A DNA stretch of 64,000 nucleotides from Halichondria panicea (taxonomy: Eukaryota > Porifera > Demospongiae > Suberitida > Halichondriidae): NCBI RefSeq assembly GCF_963675165.1, contig NC_087378.1, forward strand, positions 6,708,573 through 6,772,572, read 5' to 3'. The first letter of the stretch is position 1. Every line of letters starts with the position of its first letter. Under the pieces are notes generated by a model. The model was not told the origin of the DNA, did no database searches, and worked only from the letters and a program-made list of their open reading frames with translations. Shown piece after piece: positions 11,852 to 25,334 of this stretch. A program made the position numbers and the translations under genes.

Positions 11852-13617
11852 ATGAGCTATGGTGGTGAGGACATTGCTTACTATTTATTTCATGAATAAA
11901 TAATAATATTGATTCCAATTGTTACCCACCAGGAGGCTATCAGTCTATGGAGCCCTATGGTGGTGGTGGCGGGGGTGGATATGGTGGAGGTGGTGGGGGT
12001 GGATATGGTGGAGGTGGTGGGGGTGGGTACGGTGGAGGTGGCGGAGGATACGGTGGAGGTGGTGGGGGTGGGTACGGTGGAGGTGGTGGGGGTGGTTTCA
12101 TCCAGAACTCTCAGGGATTTTCTTCGTCTCCAGGCATTGGATCATCTCCCAGTGGAGGGAGGGGAGTAAGTGTTCTCAACTGTGGGGTTAACCCTATGAT
12201 TATCCCCTCTATTACACACAGCGAGCGGGGAAACCCCAGGCAGTCAAACCAATGACAGCGGCACAGCTGCAAACGGTTGAGGACACAGGAGAAAACGTGT
12301 TCAAAGTGGACGGCAAAGATATAGGAATGGTGAGCACGACACGTCTTCTTTGAATGTCCAGAATTTACTCCCCCCTTTTTGTAGGTGTCCCTAGTTGGAG
12401 AAGTTATGGAGGTCAAAGAGAGTGCTACTACTATGGTCTACATACTCGATGATCGCACCGGGCCATGGGTCAAAGTTCAGCGATGGATAGAGGATCAGTC
12501 GGCACCTGTTGACCCCACCGAGAGGTCAACATGCAGGGAGGGGATGTACGTGAAGGTCATCGGTAATATAAAGACGTTTAACAACCAGAAGAGTGTGACT
12601 GCATTCTCTGTGTGTCCCATTGAGGACTTCAATGAGGTGACACACCACCTGTCTGAAGTGATGGTGGGTCACTTGGCTGCCACCAAAGGAGCCCCTGTGG
12701 TGAGCCGGTTGTCTACTTTAGACTACAGTACACCAGGTTCATTTAGTGGGGGGCAGGGGTGAGCCCTCCCCCCCCCCCCAAAATGTTGTAGAATAGTATG
12801 ACATCATTTAGTACTGTCTTAGCCTCTTAGTCTCGCATCCAGGCCTACCGAGGCTAGTGCTGCCTATGATACATGTGCAATAATTATGTAGATCTACTGT
12901 AATGCACTGGCATGTAATAGGGGGTGTGGTCAACAAATGTGAGAGTGGCCAAACATTTTGCAGCATGCTTACGCTCACCCAAACCTTCCCCCCTAAACTT
13001 TTAATCTTAGTGTGTAACACTATAATATTATACTACGAGATGTGCTTGAGCCCTGTCAGTCAGAACACCAGTATTGTACAGAGCATGCTGTCAGAATTGC
13101 CTATCTCCCCTCAGCCTGAGCAGTTCAAAGGTCACCAGACCTCTTCGGAGGGGTGGGGGGCACCGATGGCCACTAGCACACAGATGACGACCCCCAACAG
13201 AGGAGGGGGCGGCATGTACTCCGGGGCACAGCAGCACGACTCGGGACTCAATCCAGTGCAACAACAGACGCTCAATGTGATATCGGGTTGCCATAACGAC
13301 CATGGGATAAATATCAAGGAGCTCATCAAGACCATGAGTCAGCACGGCCACGTGGAGGCGCCAGTCAGGTGAGTGGTGTCTAGATTATGTAGATAACTCC
13401 TATGTGAACGTGATCGCCTAAACTGCTTTGAGAGTGGGTATATATAAACGACATGTTGGTTGAGACATTAAGCACGGTCAAGGTTGTTGTTTGTCTAAAG
13501 TTTTGAGGTACCATTTTGTTTTCTTCTGCTCACAGGAATGCAGTTGACTTTCTGTGCAATGAGGGACACATTTACTCTACGGTGGATGATGACCATTACA
13601 AGTCCACGGACGCTTAA
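11852..13617 (+). CDS. RPA2: Replication protein A 32 kDa subunit (6 exons)
   Basis: Middle subunit of the RPA single-strand DNA-binding trimer in replication and repair. Exons: 11852-11864, 11933-12165, 12222-12329, 12385-12699, 13115-13368, 13536-13617, in frame to 334 residues (human about 270). A tiny first exon encodes MSYG, then a Gly/Tyr tract, longer than in human, made of near-identical 24-bp DNA repeats. The OB fold follows ([23 protein letters not shown] through [24 protein letters not shown]). The C-terminal winged helix ends with the highly conserved [19 protein letters not shown]. The first coding exon is only 13 bp and was placed by splice sites and frame. The Gly tract replaces part of the usual Ser/Thr-rich phosphorylated N-terminus. 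Confidence 0.96.
11955..12098 (+). repeat. 24-bp coding tandem repeat (Gly7-Tyr units) in RPA2 exon 2
   Basis: Five to six units of a GGTGGAGGTGGTGGGGGTGG-like sequence plus TAT/TAC encode GGGGGGGY repeats. Near-identical units indicate recent expansion. Two other frames read as Trp/Arg- or Val/Glu-rich repeats and are shadows. Confidence 0.9.
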
Positions 13618-13824
13618 CAAACTCTCTGTATAGTTCTGTAACGGTAATAATAATAATTCTCTTTCGCATTGTTTCAACCTTATGACATGTCACACATTCC
13701 AAAACATTTATGTGCAATTCATACCACGAAATTGTTCCAAGTATATTAAATGTCACTGTTTTTCATCTTTATTTTGAGATTCTTGAAAAATCTGCAAAAA
13801 AATTAATGATCAAAATTTTAATTT

Positions 13825-14946
13825 TTAAATGACTGAATAACTTACCCTGTTCTTGTTGAAGTAGGTCTCTAAGAAGTGCCTCATGTTCTGATCACAGGCC
13901 AGTAATTGTTGGTCCACCTTTTCCAGTGCCGTCTTGTGAGCGGGGACCACAAACGAGTGGGAGTACCTCACAAAATAAAACAACAGTTGCCTGTAGGAAA
14001 GAGATAGTTACAACTTGTTGCTTCCTCATGTTGTGGCCCCAGTTATAGAAACTTCTCGATCAGAAACACAGGGCATTTGTATCAGATTTCGCCATGGCTT
14101 GACACATACATTTGTACGTGACATTGTATCCTAGACATTCAAGCCCCTCAAAGCTAGTCAAACACTCACCTAACCCATAGTAAACAGGCGCACTTGGCCA
14201 TGCAGAGAAAGCTGTTCATAAGTTCCCCCGCTAGCCGAGGGTGACCACACGAGTACAGTCTCTCCATCATAGCCACACAGTCCGCCATACTGACACGCCC
14301 ACTACTGAGCATGGTGAAGGGGTGATGGGGCAGACACAGGGAAGAGGCTGTCTTGAAGCTCACACACAAACATTTCTTGGTGGCTATATCCAGTACTACA
14401 TCTGCATACGAGCTGTGACAGCCGTTGAGGATACAACATTCATGACAGGAGAAGTCAGTTGAACTCTCATGCTTGGGAATAGTTTCTTCTGAAATCAGTG
14501 TGGTTGCTGTAAGTTTGTCTGTCAGTGATACCCAGCTAAAGTATGGTCTAAACAATGTCACAGTTGTCTCCAATATAGAGCCAAGCTCTGTCCAGTCAAA
14601 TCCGTCGGCTGGTCCCTCTGATGAAAACTTCTGACTCAGATCACCGTAGGCAACACTTAGACTCGTCCAATAGTTGAACTGATATCTCTGCTTTAAAGTA
14701 CACTTTTGGAGAGAGACCACTTGAGCTGTAGAAGTACAATAAAGTATTCAGTAATAAATTCAAGCCTTTCTACACACCTTCTGTTTGAGTCAACGCTCCC
14801 TGACAATCTCCTATCAGCTTCCAAGCACTGGAGTCATTCTCATGAGGTGGCTGAACCTGGACAATTGCTTCGGAGTACAATGCCCCGGCCACTCAATAAA
14901 ACACACACACACACACACACCACACGCACACACACACACACACACC

Positions 14947-15009
<63 letters not shown>

Positions 15010-15462
15010 ATACGCACACACACGCACACGCACACACACACACACACACGCACAGGCACACATTGAACTCACCAGTAGACATGCCTTCTCCAATGCCATC
15101 CCCGGCCGCTCCAAGTGTAGCCAGCATCTGGCGAGGGACTCTGTTAACTCTCTCACCACCACACCGTTTGAGGGGGGTACAGACCTCAGGGAGGCCTCGT
15201 ATCCAGGCACAGCTGCAGCATACTGCTTCTGAAGGTACAGCAAATCTGCTCTGAACTTGATCAGCATGAAGTCACCATCACCATCATCATGGGGCTCTGT
15301 AAACCACTGTATAAATGGTATAAATGTATTACAATCTCATTGACAAGTTCCTACACTCACATTGAGCTCGCATCTCTTGGCGTCATACTTGATTTGGCTT
15401 GCGTCAACTCGCTTATCTTCTTCTTTAGAGGCATCCTCAAACAAAGAGTCGTCAAAATGCAT
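13825..15462 (-). CDS. C8orf76-like protein, TPR-like helical repeats (5 exons)
   Basis: Homologue of vertebrate C8orf76, a poorly characterised protein with TPR-like helices; its molecular role is not established. Exons: 15361-15462, 15073-15306, 14778-14856, 14170-14725, 13825-13990, in frame to 378 residues, close to my recollection of the human length (about 380). Matching landmarks in order: FDDSLFED near the N-terminus, CELN/WFTEP at the exon 1/2 junction, KFRADLLYLQKQYAAAVPGYE (TPR-like helix pair), ESLARCWLHLERPGMALEKA, and ENDSSAWKLIGDC. The C-terminal half (FYFVRYSHSFVVPAHKTALEKVDQQLLACDQNMRHFL) is helical. The last exon ends at a TAA after a good GTAAGT donor, so a further 3' exon is possible. 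Divergent from the MDC1-like gene by 192 bp. Confidence 0.8.
14901..15060. repeat. (AC)n microsatellite with CACACGC interruptions in C8orf76-like intron
   Basis: About 160 bp of AC dinucleotides with occasional CC and CG interruptions. It produces several long His/Thr and Cys/Val frames that are not genes. Confidence 0.95.
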
Positions 15463-15654
15463 GCTTCTTGAGAGAAAATCCAATAAATGCCCATTTTTTG
15501 TAGTGCTCTTCAACAAGAACAAAAATTATAGCAAGATCCAGCAAGCCTCTGAGCTTGAGCATGAGCAAGTCTTATCAAGACATCTTTAACAAGAACAGGA
15601 AGATCTAGCGAACCCTTCCCCAGAACAATCAAGAATCAAGACATAAAAAGACAA
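15463..15654. promoter_or_regulatory. Divergent promoter gap between C8orf76-like and MDC1-like genes
   Basis: Only 192 bp separate the opposed start codons, so the two genes almost certainly share a core promoter region. A CCAAT-like ccaata lies near 15480. No TATA box or CHR motif is clear. The region contains short imperfect repeats (caacaagaac/agcaag). Confidence 0.4.
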
Positions 15655-16161
15655 ATGGCAGAGCACTCTGCCACTAACGAGACCAGCCCTGAGCCAGTAA
15701 GCTGCTTGCGCGTGTTCCCTCCGGACACAGACCCCTTTGACTACCCGCTCACAGAGGGTGGGTCAATTGCACGATTCATTATATACCCATACTTGTTCAA
15801 TTTAAGGCGACACATGAAAATAATTACGAAGCCGTTGTTTCTTTTGGAGGTTGAAATTGAAGTTCTGGTGTCGCATATATTTAGAGGGTCGCATCTAATT
15901 GGAGGTTACTCTACTATCCTCGATTACAGGCCGCTTAAATTACTAGCGGCCTGGAATCGAGGCTATAGTTTGACCTCTATTTAGAACGCGACATAAAAAA
16001 ATTTGTTAACGCAGCAGTCGCTACTTTTAGAGGTCAAAAAATTGCCTAAGATCGAGGGTGTCGCATATTTGGAGGGTCGCCTTAAATCGAATAAGTGCGG
16101 TATAGTCCTATGCTATGAGTGCTCTGTGTGTGTGTGTGTGTGTATGTGTGTGTGTGTGTGT

Positions 16162-16219
<58 letters not shown>

Positions 16220-19200
16220 CGCATGTCGGAGCTTGCATATCAGTGTTAGCTTGCGATTCACGATTCATTCTATACTAAATACTACAATTGCTCTATGTCT
16301 GTGTCTGTGTGTGTGCGTACATATCAGCGTTAGGTATTGTTGGTGATATCTGATTTGTTAGTATAGCTTGTACTGTCCCATGCACACACACCACAGGGGA
16401 GAGCTCGATTGGACGGGGGGAGGATTGCGATGTGACTCTCTCCACTGGGTCTCTCTCTCGGAAACATGCAATGATCCTAGTAGAACAGGGCTCACATTTT
16501 GTCATGGACCTTGGAAGTAGGAACAAGACGTTCAGGAAAATGGTGTGTATAATAGATATCGCACACATACAACTAAACGGAGATAGTCTCGGCAGCTATG
16601 AGAAGAGCTCTGTAAGCTATAGTCTAACAATTGATCCCCCACCCAACCATAGACATTGTTATGCCTCGGTGCGCATGCGCAAGCGAGGTATACGGTAGTG
16701 TGTTTGTGTGTCTGTGTGTGTGTGTGTGTAGACTGCTACAGCTGCTCAAGGATGAATCAAGTGCAAGTAAGAGTTTCTATAGGCTTCTAGTCATGTTTAA
16801 TTGGATTTTAATTCGTGGATTTGCAAAATAATGCTTTGTTCTCGAGTTATGCCTAGTTTTGCTTACTTGGAATGCCATTGCAGCCTTTTCAGTAGAGCAC
16901 GTAGCCAAACTTGTTTACCGAGTGTTGCTACTCTACTTAGTAGTTAGCTCTGCACTAGAACGCTGGCTATTGGTAGCTGCAAGAGTGACAAGAGAGCTTC
17001 AAGGCTCTGCTAATGCAGCCATTAATTTTAGACTTGAACTTTTGGCATCGATCGTTTTTAACAACAATCATGGTCGGTCATTACCCACTCTGTGAGTTTT
17101 TGCATGCAACAAAATTAAATTGTTTTATTATGTGTATAAAAGCTTTATGTTATGTAGCTTTGGCATCTCCACCGAGGCATCAGCACCTGTGGTGCTTTCA
17201 TTGTTAAAGTGATTGTTGAACGACAAGAAAATAATGTTGTATATTAAATAATATTATAAAGCATGTTTTTATGTTCTAAAAGCATACCGTATTGCTGGTA
17301 ATTTTCGTGGTTTTCGTGGTTGGAGGTCTGACCACGAATATTTTACCCACGAATGAAGCGACCTTGCCTACCTTTACCTACAATCCAAGCTCCAACCACG
17401 AAAATATTATCCACGAAATGTCTCAATATCGCTGAACCACGAATATTTTGTCCCCCGAAAATTACCCGCTATACGGTATAATAGTGTTGTAATGTATAAC
17501 GTGTATATTTAATGTTCGCGGTTTTCGCTGATCAAGCATGTACCGTGAACATTTATAATACCCACGAATTTATTATCACATGCATGCATGCATGCTGCAG
17601 AAAGGCTGCTATTCCGCTAAAATTAAATTAAATCCGCTAAAACCTTTCTAACGGTCAATCCGCGAAAGTTTATATACCGTATATCTTCTAATTTATCGGA
17701 CACTTCTAATTACCCCGGACACTCTTTTGGGCAATTTTCGTTGTTCTAATACAACGGACACTCCAGTACTTTAATATTACATTTGTTCTAAATATCCGGA
17801 CAATACTTTGAAAAGTTGAGTTACATTCACCATTCACAGACGGCAAGTAAGACAAGACTTAGAGTGCTGCAGTTAGATAGCTTTAAGTAGCTAGTTTTAG
17901 ATAGCTAGTGCAACTATTCAGTCGCACACTGGTCTATTAAACTTAGCTAGCTCGCATGCAGCTGCTTGCTTGTTCTAATTATTCCGGACACTTCGCATGC
18001 TGTATAAAGATCTGTTCCAATTATACCCGGACAATTTCCAAAATAATTATTTTTTGCTGTCCGATAAATTAGAAGATATACGGTACCCTTGAAATATACC
18101 TACTGTACGGTATGTACAGTGAGTGTATGTGTAATACTAGTGTCCTTCCCTCACTCCCAGGTGACCCTCAAGCCCAACATCTACTATGAGCTGACTGATG
18201 GCATAGAGCTGACCTTCGCCAATCTAACTTGTCATTATCTCATACCCGAACCAGAGACAGAGGGTGATGAGGAGGAGACACAAGACTACGGAGCAGGGGA
18301 AGTAACAAAGGACGAAGCAGATGGTGAGGCTTGTCTGTGTTCTTGTGGAGATCTCAGTGCACTACGCATGTTTCGTCTTATTTTTAGAGGAGAGTGAAGG
18401 GAGCACAGTGTGTGACCCCAGTGAGGCTCGTGAAGGTGGTGGAGAGGGTGAGGGTGGGGAGGACGATGAGCCGACTCAGGCGTATGATCTTGACAGTCCT
18501 CGTTCTGACGGTGAAGGAGCTCCAATGGACATTGAGCCTACAGTAGCCTATGGTAACGGTATTGCAATGTTCGTCATTAATACTTATGATTTTTGTAACC
18601 ACTGCAGATCTGCAAGACCTAGAAGAAGGTGACAAAGAGGAAGAGAATGATGACAGTGTGGCGTCCTCCCCACTCCTAGTCGGTGGGCCCAGACTAGTAG
18701 TCTCTGAGGAGAGTGAGTGGCCACTAGCTTTCTTGTTTAGCTCATTTTAAGCTTTCTAAATTTAAGCAGCCATATGAGTGTTAAGCATCCATGCATTCTC
18801 TTTGGTACTATGGGATACCTATAGATGCTTTATGATACCTGTAGGTACCATTGGATACCGTACATGCATTTTGTAGCCCTTTGAAAGGCCTATGTTATAA
18901 TGCAGTGATTGCTTTCGGATTCCAATAAAGATGGCTGTTATAAGGGTGGATCAAAGATTCTCAAAGATTAATTTCCCATTCAGGTCCGTCAAAGAAGACC
19001 GTTTCCTTCATCAAGGTGCCCGATAAACCCGATGAGGCCACACCCACTAGTGACAACGAAGCCACACAGGTGAACACTGATTCCGAGACAGACAATGAGA
19101 GCCCCAAGCCCGGGCCGACGCTAGAGAGAGGTATCACTGAGCAAATGGACACGGCCCCTCCGATTGACCCCACTGTCTTATATGACCTCGATACTGATAC

Positions 19201-21916
19201 GGAAGAAGATGCCATCCCAGATGCTACAAGCTCTGACACAATCCCCAACAAGGATACTACTAGTTCTGAAAACGAAGTTACTAGTTCTGACAAAGGTACT
19301 ACGAGCTCAAATTCTGGTGTTGAAACTAGAGCTTCTGATGTCGAAGATACTGAACCTGTTGTGGAGCCTGCTGCTACTGAACCTACAAACGACTCTGACA
19401 GTACTGATATCGAGGAGGATAGCCCTGTCATAAGGAAACCCGTGGCTGCTAAGAAGAAAGGTGTAGCTCTCAGCTCTGACGAGGATGAAGGGAGTGGGAC
19501 TGAAGAGAACAAGGAGCCTCCATTGAAGCCTCAACCATCAACTGGTGAGTGCTGTACACTAGGAGATACGCAGTCAAATGTGACGTTACTAGTGGAGCTG
19601 TTGTGTGTAGACTGAGTAATGAATTGAGCTACAGCTGTTAGAAAGTTGTTCCACATAATTATTATACACTGTAGTCTATAAATCTGACTATTGCTCAATA
19701 CCAATATCTGCTCCAATTGGGTGGGTCCTTTAATTATGTACAATGTTCACAGTTGGTGGTCTAAGCCTGATGGACTTCTCTGAGCAAGGACCCCCCACAT
19801 TGGGTGCAGGAACGCTCATCCTGCCGAGCTATGAGGAGTCATGTGACCCTGAGGATGGTGAGGATGGTGGGCATGCCCCAACTCTGACAAAGGGGACCAC
19901 CGTAGTGATGGAATCCTACCAGTCAACTTGTGTCCCCTCTGAGGGGGAGACCCCTGTGATTAATGAGGATAGCACTGTGGGGGGTAATAGTGGCGGCACT
20001 ACCACATCGGTTACTAAAGGTGGGTAGTACATGTAGTAACTGAGTTCTGAGCAGAGGCTTCTATGGAAACCCGTGAATAGACTTGTGGATCATTTCAAAG
20101 CTGCTGCCGTAGAAATTGTACGCATAGGACTGTAGCTTTCAGACTTTCTTACAGACTGATAATAATTATTATGCCCTTCCTGTTCCAGATGAAGCTGTCA
20201 GTGATGACGAGCAGCCGATCCCCAAAGTAGAGGTGAGCAAACAACGAACCTTCGCTCTGTCGTCTTTGAGTGGGCGTGGCAAAAGGGGCAGGGCCAAGAA
20301 AGGTACACGAGGACGAAAACCCATCAAACAATCAGAGCCTCCTGAACTAGACACTGAAGCACTGCTAAACTTTGGAAGAGAAGACAGTGGCCCAAAAGTT
20401 GAATGTAAAGATCCACCCCCCTCTATAATAGCAGCCACCCTGTCTGTAGCCATGGACGTTGACAGCACTCTACCAGCTACTCTCAAACTGGATACAACCA
20501 TCACTGAAGATAATATTGACCCACCTCCTAAAGGTCTAAAGGTCAAACGAGGGGGCTCTTCTAAGAGAGGGCGTGGCGGAAGAAGACAGACCTCGAGGAG
20601 TAAAACTAAAGCCTCTGTAGTGGAGTCAAATGATTTGCTTGAGGAATCTCCTGATCTCACAGTAGTAGCTACCACACCCGAAGACAAAGCTCTGGACGAC
20701 CAATCAAATTCAATTTCGGAGCAGTCGTCGAAAGAGTCTACCTCTTCTCAAAGTGGGCGTGGTAAAAGAGGACGTGGGAGAGCAAAGAAGGAAGGCAAGT
20801 GTGAAAGTACAAAACTCTGCATGCTTAATAAATTGTGGACCCTTATATTTTCTCCTGGATAGCCTACTATTGTTTTATCCACAACTGTAAATTCCCTCCA
20901 GCAACACGAACCCCCTCTGTTCGTCGCACCCCCACCTCCAGTCGTAAAGTCTCAGCCTCAGCCACTGAAACACCTCGTGTCATGTTCACTGGTCTTATTG
21001 ACGAGGATGGACAGAGGAGCGTACAAGATTTGGGAGGGGAGATGGTCGACTCTGTCTACCAGTGCACACACCTCATCACGGATAAAGTTCGACGCACCGT
21101 CAAGTTCTTGTGTTGTCTGTCTCGTGGCTGTCTCATTGTGAACAGCAACTGGTTGTCTGAGAGTGCGTTGGCAGGGCAATTCTTACCAGCTGAACCGTTC
21201 ATCATCAAGGACAGAAGCTCTGAGAGACAGTTCAACTTCTCTCTTGTCAAGTGAGTGTACTATGGAGATTTACGGTATCAATGATTATCCTGACAGCTTT
21301 AGTAGCTACTTATATGACATGCATTAGTCAATTGGTTGGGCAGAGTCCAACCAACTAAGTAAGCGTTCAGGGTGGACCATGCCCAACTAGATATTACTTA
21401 TGTCCTTCTGCCCACACCCAGGTCCCACCATAGTGCCAAGCTGTGCAAGGTGCTAGAGGGCTACACAGTTTATCTCACGGCAAATATTAAGCCACAGAGA
21501 GAACAAATGGCCGATATCATCAAGTGCTCAGGAGGAGAGCCACTTGATTACACCCCCTCTGTTACCCCGGGCGACAAAGTCATTGTAATAACGTGTAAAG
21601 AGGATCTGGGTCTAACCTCAGATGCTTGTGTGGCAGGTGTGCCATTGTGCTCCACCGAGCTGGTGCTGGGTGGAGTGTTGAGACAGGAGGTGGACATTGA
21701 CTCGTATCCTATCATGTGTGGGTATCTGTGGTACAGCACTATTAAATGTTAGTGTCACCTTGTCTGGGGGCACATTTTTAGTTTTTTTTCTTGACAAACC
21801 CCCTCCCTAGACACACGATGGAAACAAGTGCTGTTGTTGTAACAACTAAGGGCAGAAAACGAGTAGCAAAAGAGCAATCTACAACCACAGTCCCTGCTAA
21901 GAGACGTCGTAAATAG
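15655..21916 (+). CDS. MDC1: MDC1-like DNA-damage mediator: FHA, acidic TQ/CK2-site region, tandem BRCT (11 exons)
   Basis: In vertebrates MDC1 binds gamma-H2AX through its BRCT pair and recruits NBS1 and RNF8. Exons: 15655-15757, 16397-16542, 18161-18323, 18388-18552, 18608-18712, 18984-19544, 19753-20019, 20189-20794, 20902-21250, 21422-21703, 21811-21916; in frame to 950 residues. The FHA domain spans exons 1-3 with GESSIGRGEDCDVTL, SLSRKHA, DLGSRN and YYELTDGIELTFANL. The middle is acidic and Ser/Thr-rich, with TQDY, TQAYDLD, PTVAY, PTVLYDLDTDTEED and NDSDSTDIEED, resembling RNF8-binding TQxF and CK2/NBS1-binding SDT motifs. A basic Gly-Arg region precedes two C-terminal BRCT repeats (VMFTGLIDEDG...LIVNSNWLSES and GYTVYLTANIKP...). 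The tail ends KRRRK. Exon 8 uses a GC donor; the last intron looks U12-type. Confidence 0.85.
15784..16102. mobile_element. MITE-like element, family C, diverged copy in MDC1-like intron 1
   Basis: It matches the 7469-7824 element block by block (ggtgtcgcatatttggagggtcgcc, ctaattggaggt, taggccgctt). Its ends are decayed: left taccc...tcaatttaaggcgac, right tcgccttaaatcgaataagtgcggta. An internal hairpin is formed by ggccgctt and agcggcc around 15930-15950. Confidence 0.75.
16123..16222. repeat. (TG)n microsatellite ending in (GC)n in MDC1-like intron 1
   Basis: About 100 bp of TG repeats with one TA and one GG interruption, ending in gcgcgcgcgcgc. Non-coding. Confidence 0.95.
16661..17180. 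mobile_element. MITE-like element, family E, reference copy in MDC1-like intron 2
   Basis: A 520 bp unit with inverted termini: left ATGCCTCGGTGCGCATGCGC, right CTCCACCGAGGCAT. It is followed by a small hairpin (gcacctgtggtgc). The interior matches other intronic copies at 6070, 31281, 50588 and 60556. No open frame resembles a transposase. Confidence 0.75.
17285..17478. mobile_element. MITE-like element, family A, copy in MDC1-like intron 2
   Basis: The left end TACCGTATTGCTGGTAATTT and right end attacccgctatacggta are inverted repeats. Internal cgtggtt and accacgaa blocks are also inverted. Same family as 5139-5351. Confidence 0.8.
17675..18085. mobile_element. MITE-like element, family B (TACCGTATATCTTCTAAT termini)
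   Basis: A 411 bp unit with essentially perfect terminal inverted repeats of about 28 bp: left TACCGTATATCTTCTAATTT, right its reverse complement ending agatatacggta. Internal copies of ccggacac and gttctaat repeat several times. It ends 75 bp before MDC1 exon 3, so it contributes part of the intron just upstream of the splice site. Confidence 0.88.
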
Positions 21917-22201
21917 ACTGTTATATTTTTGAACCTTAATTAACCTGTACCCACCCACATAGCTGTTGTTTATCTTATTTGTACACTGTACATATCACGA
22001 CATTGTTGTTTTCTTTCATTATGTACACTGCAAAGTACCTGCTTAAAAACTCAGGTTGACTGTTAATAAGGGCACACACCTATACTAAACACAGCTCTTC
22101 AGACTGAAGGTACAAAGGAAAAACATAAATTTATGGATGCTATAATGGGACAAGTACAAAATGTAACAAACATACAAAACTAACATAATTATTGTAGTGT
22201 T

Positions 22202-25048
<2,847 letters not shown>

Positions 25049-25334
25049 TATCTTCTTGGACTGGTGCTTGATATAGGCTTGAGGAGGCACTGCACTGTAC
25101 TGGTATAGAACACACGAGAGTTAAATAGCGCTTCGTCTACTGCAGAACACGTGACAACTATAGTCTACACACCCGTGCCACACCCAAATATTAATTCACC
25201 ATGGAAACGTTAACTTTGCCTTTGCAGAAAATATTGTTTGCACACACCAGATAAAAACGTTGCATTCTAATTATAAATTACAGAGGGTTAAAAAAAAGCA
25301 TAAAAATGTTTGAAGGTAAGGTTTCTTATGAAAG

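Noticed and set aside
11909-12191. Val/Glu- and Trp/Arg-rich repeat proteins overlapping RPA2
   Set aside because: Other frames of the Gly-Tyr repeat; the Gly frame splices correctly to the RPA2 OB fold.
14706-15267. Long His/Thr- and Cys/Val-rich open frames on both strands
   Set aside because: They are translations of an (AC)n microsatellite in the C8orf76-like intron.
16003-16346. Cys/Val-rich frames
   Set aside because: Artefact of the (TG)n tract in MDC1 intron 1.
18961-19534. Antisense Ser/Val-rich frame of 183 residues opposite MDC1 exon 6
   Set aside because: Shadow of the acidic Ser/Thr coding exon; the plus frame continues through consistent splice sites.
20169-20687. Antisense frame opposite MDC1 exon 8
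   Set aside because: Shadow frame; the sense strand carries the phase-consistent exon.
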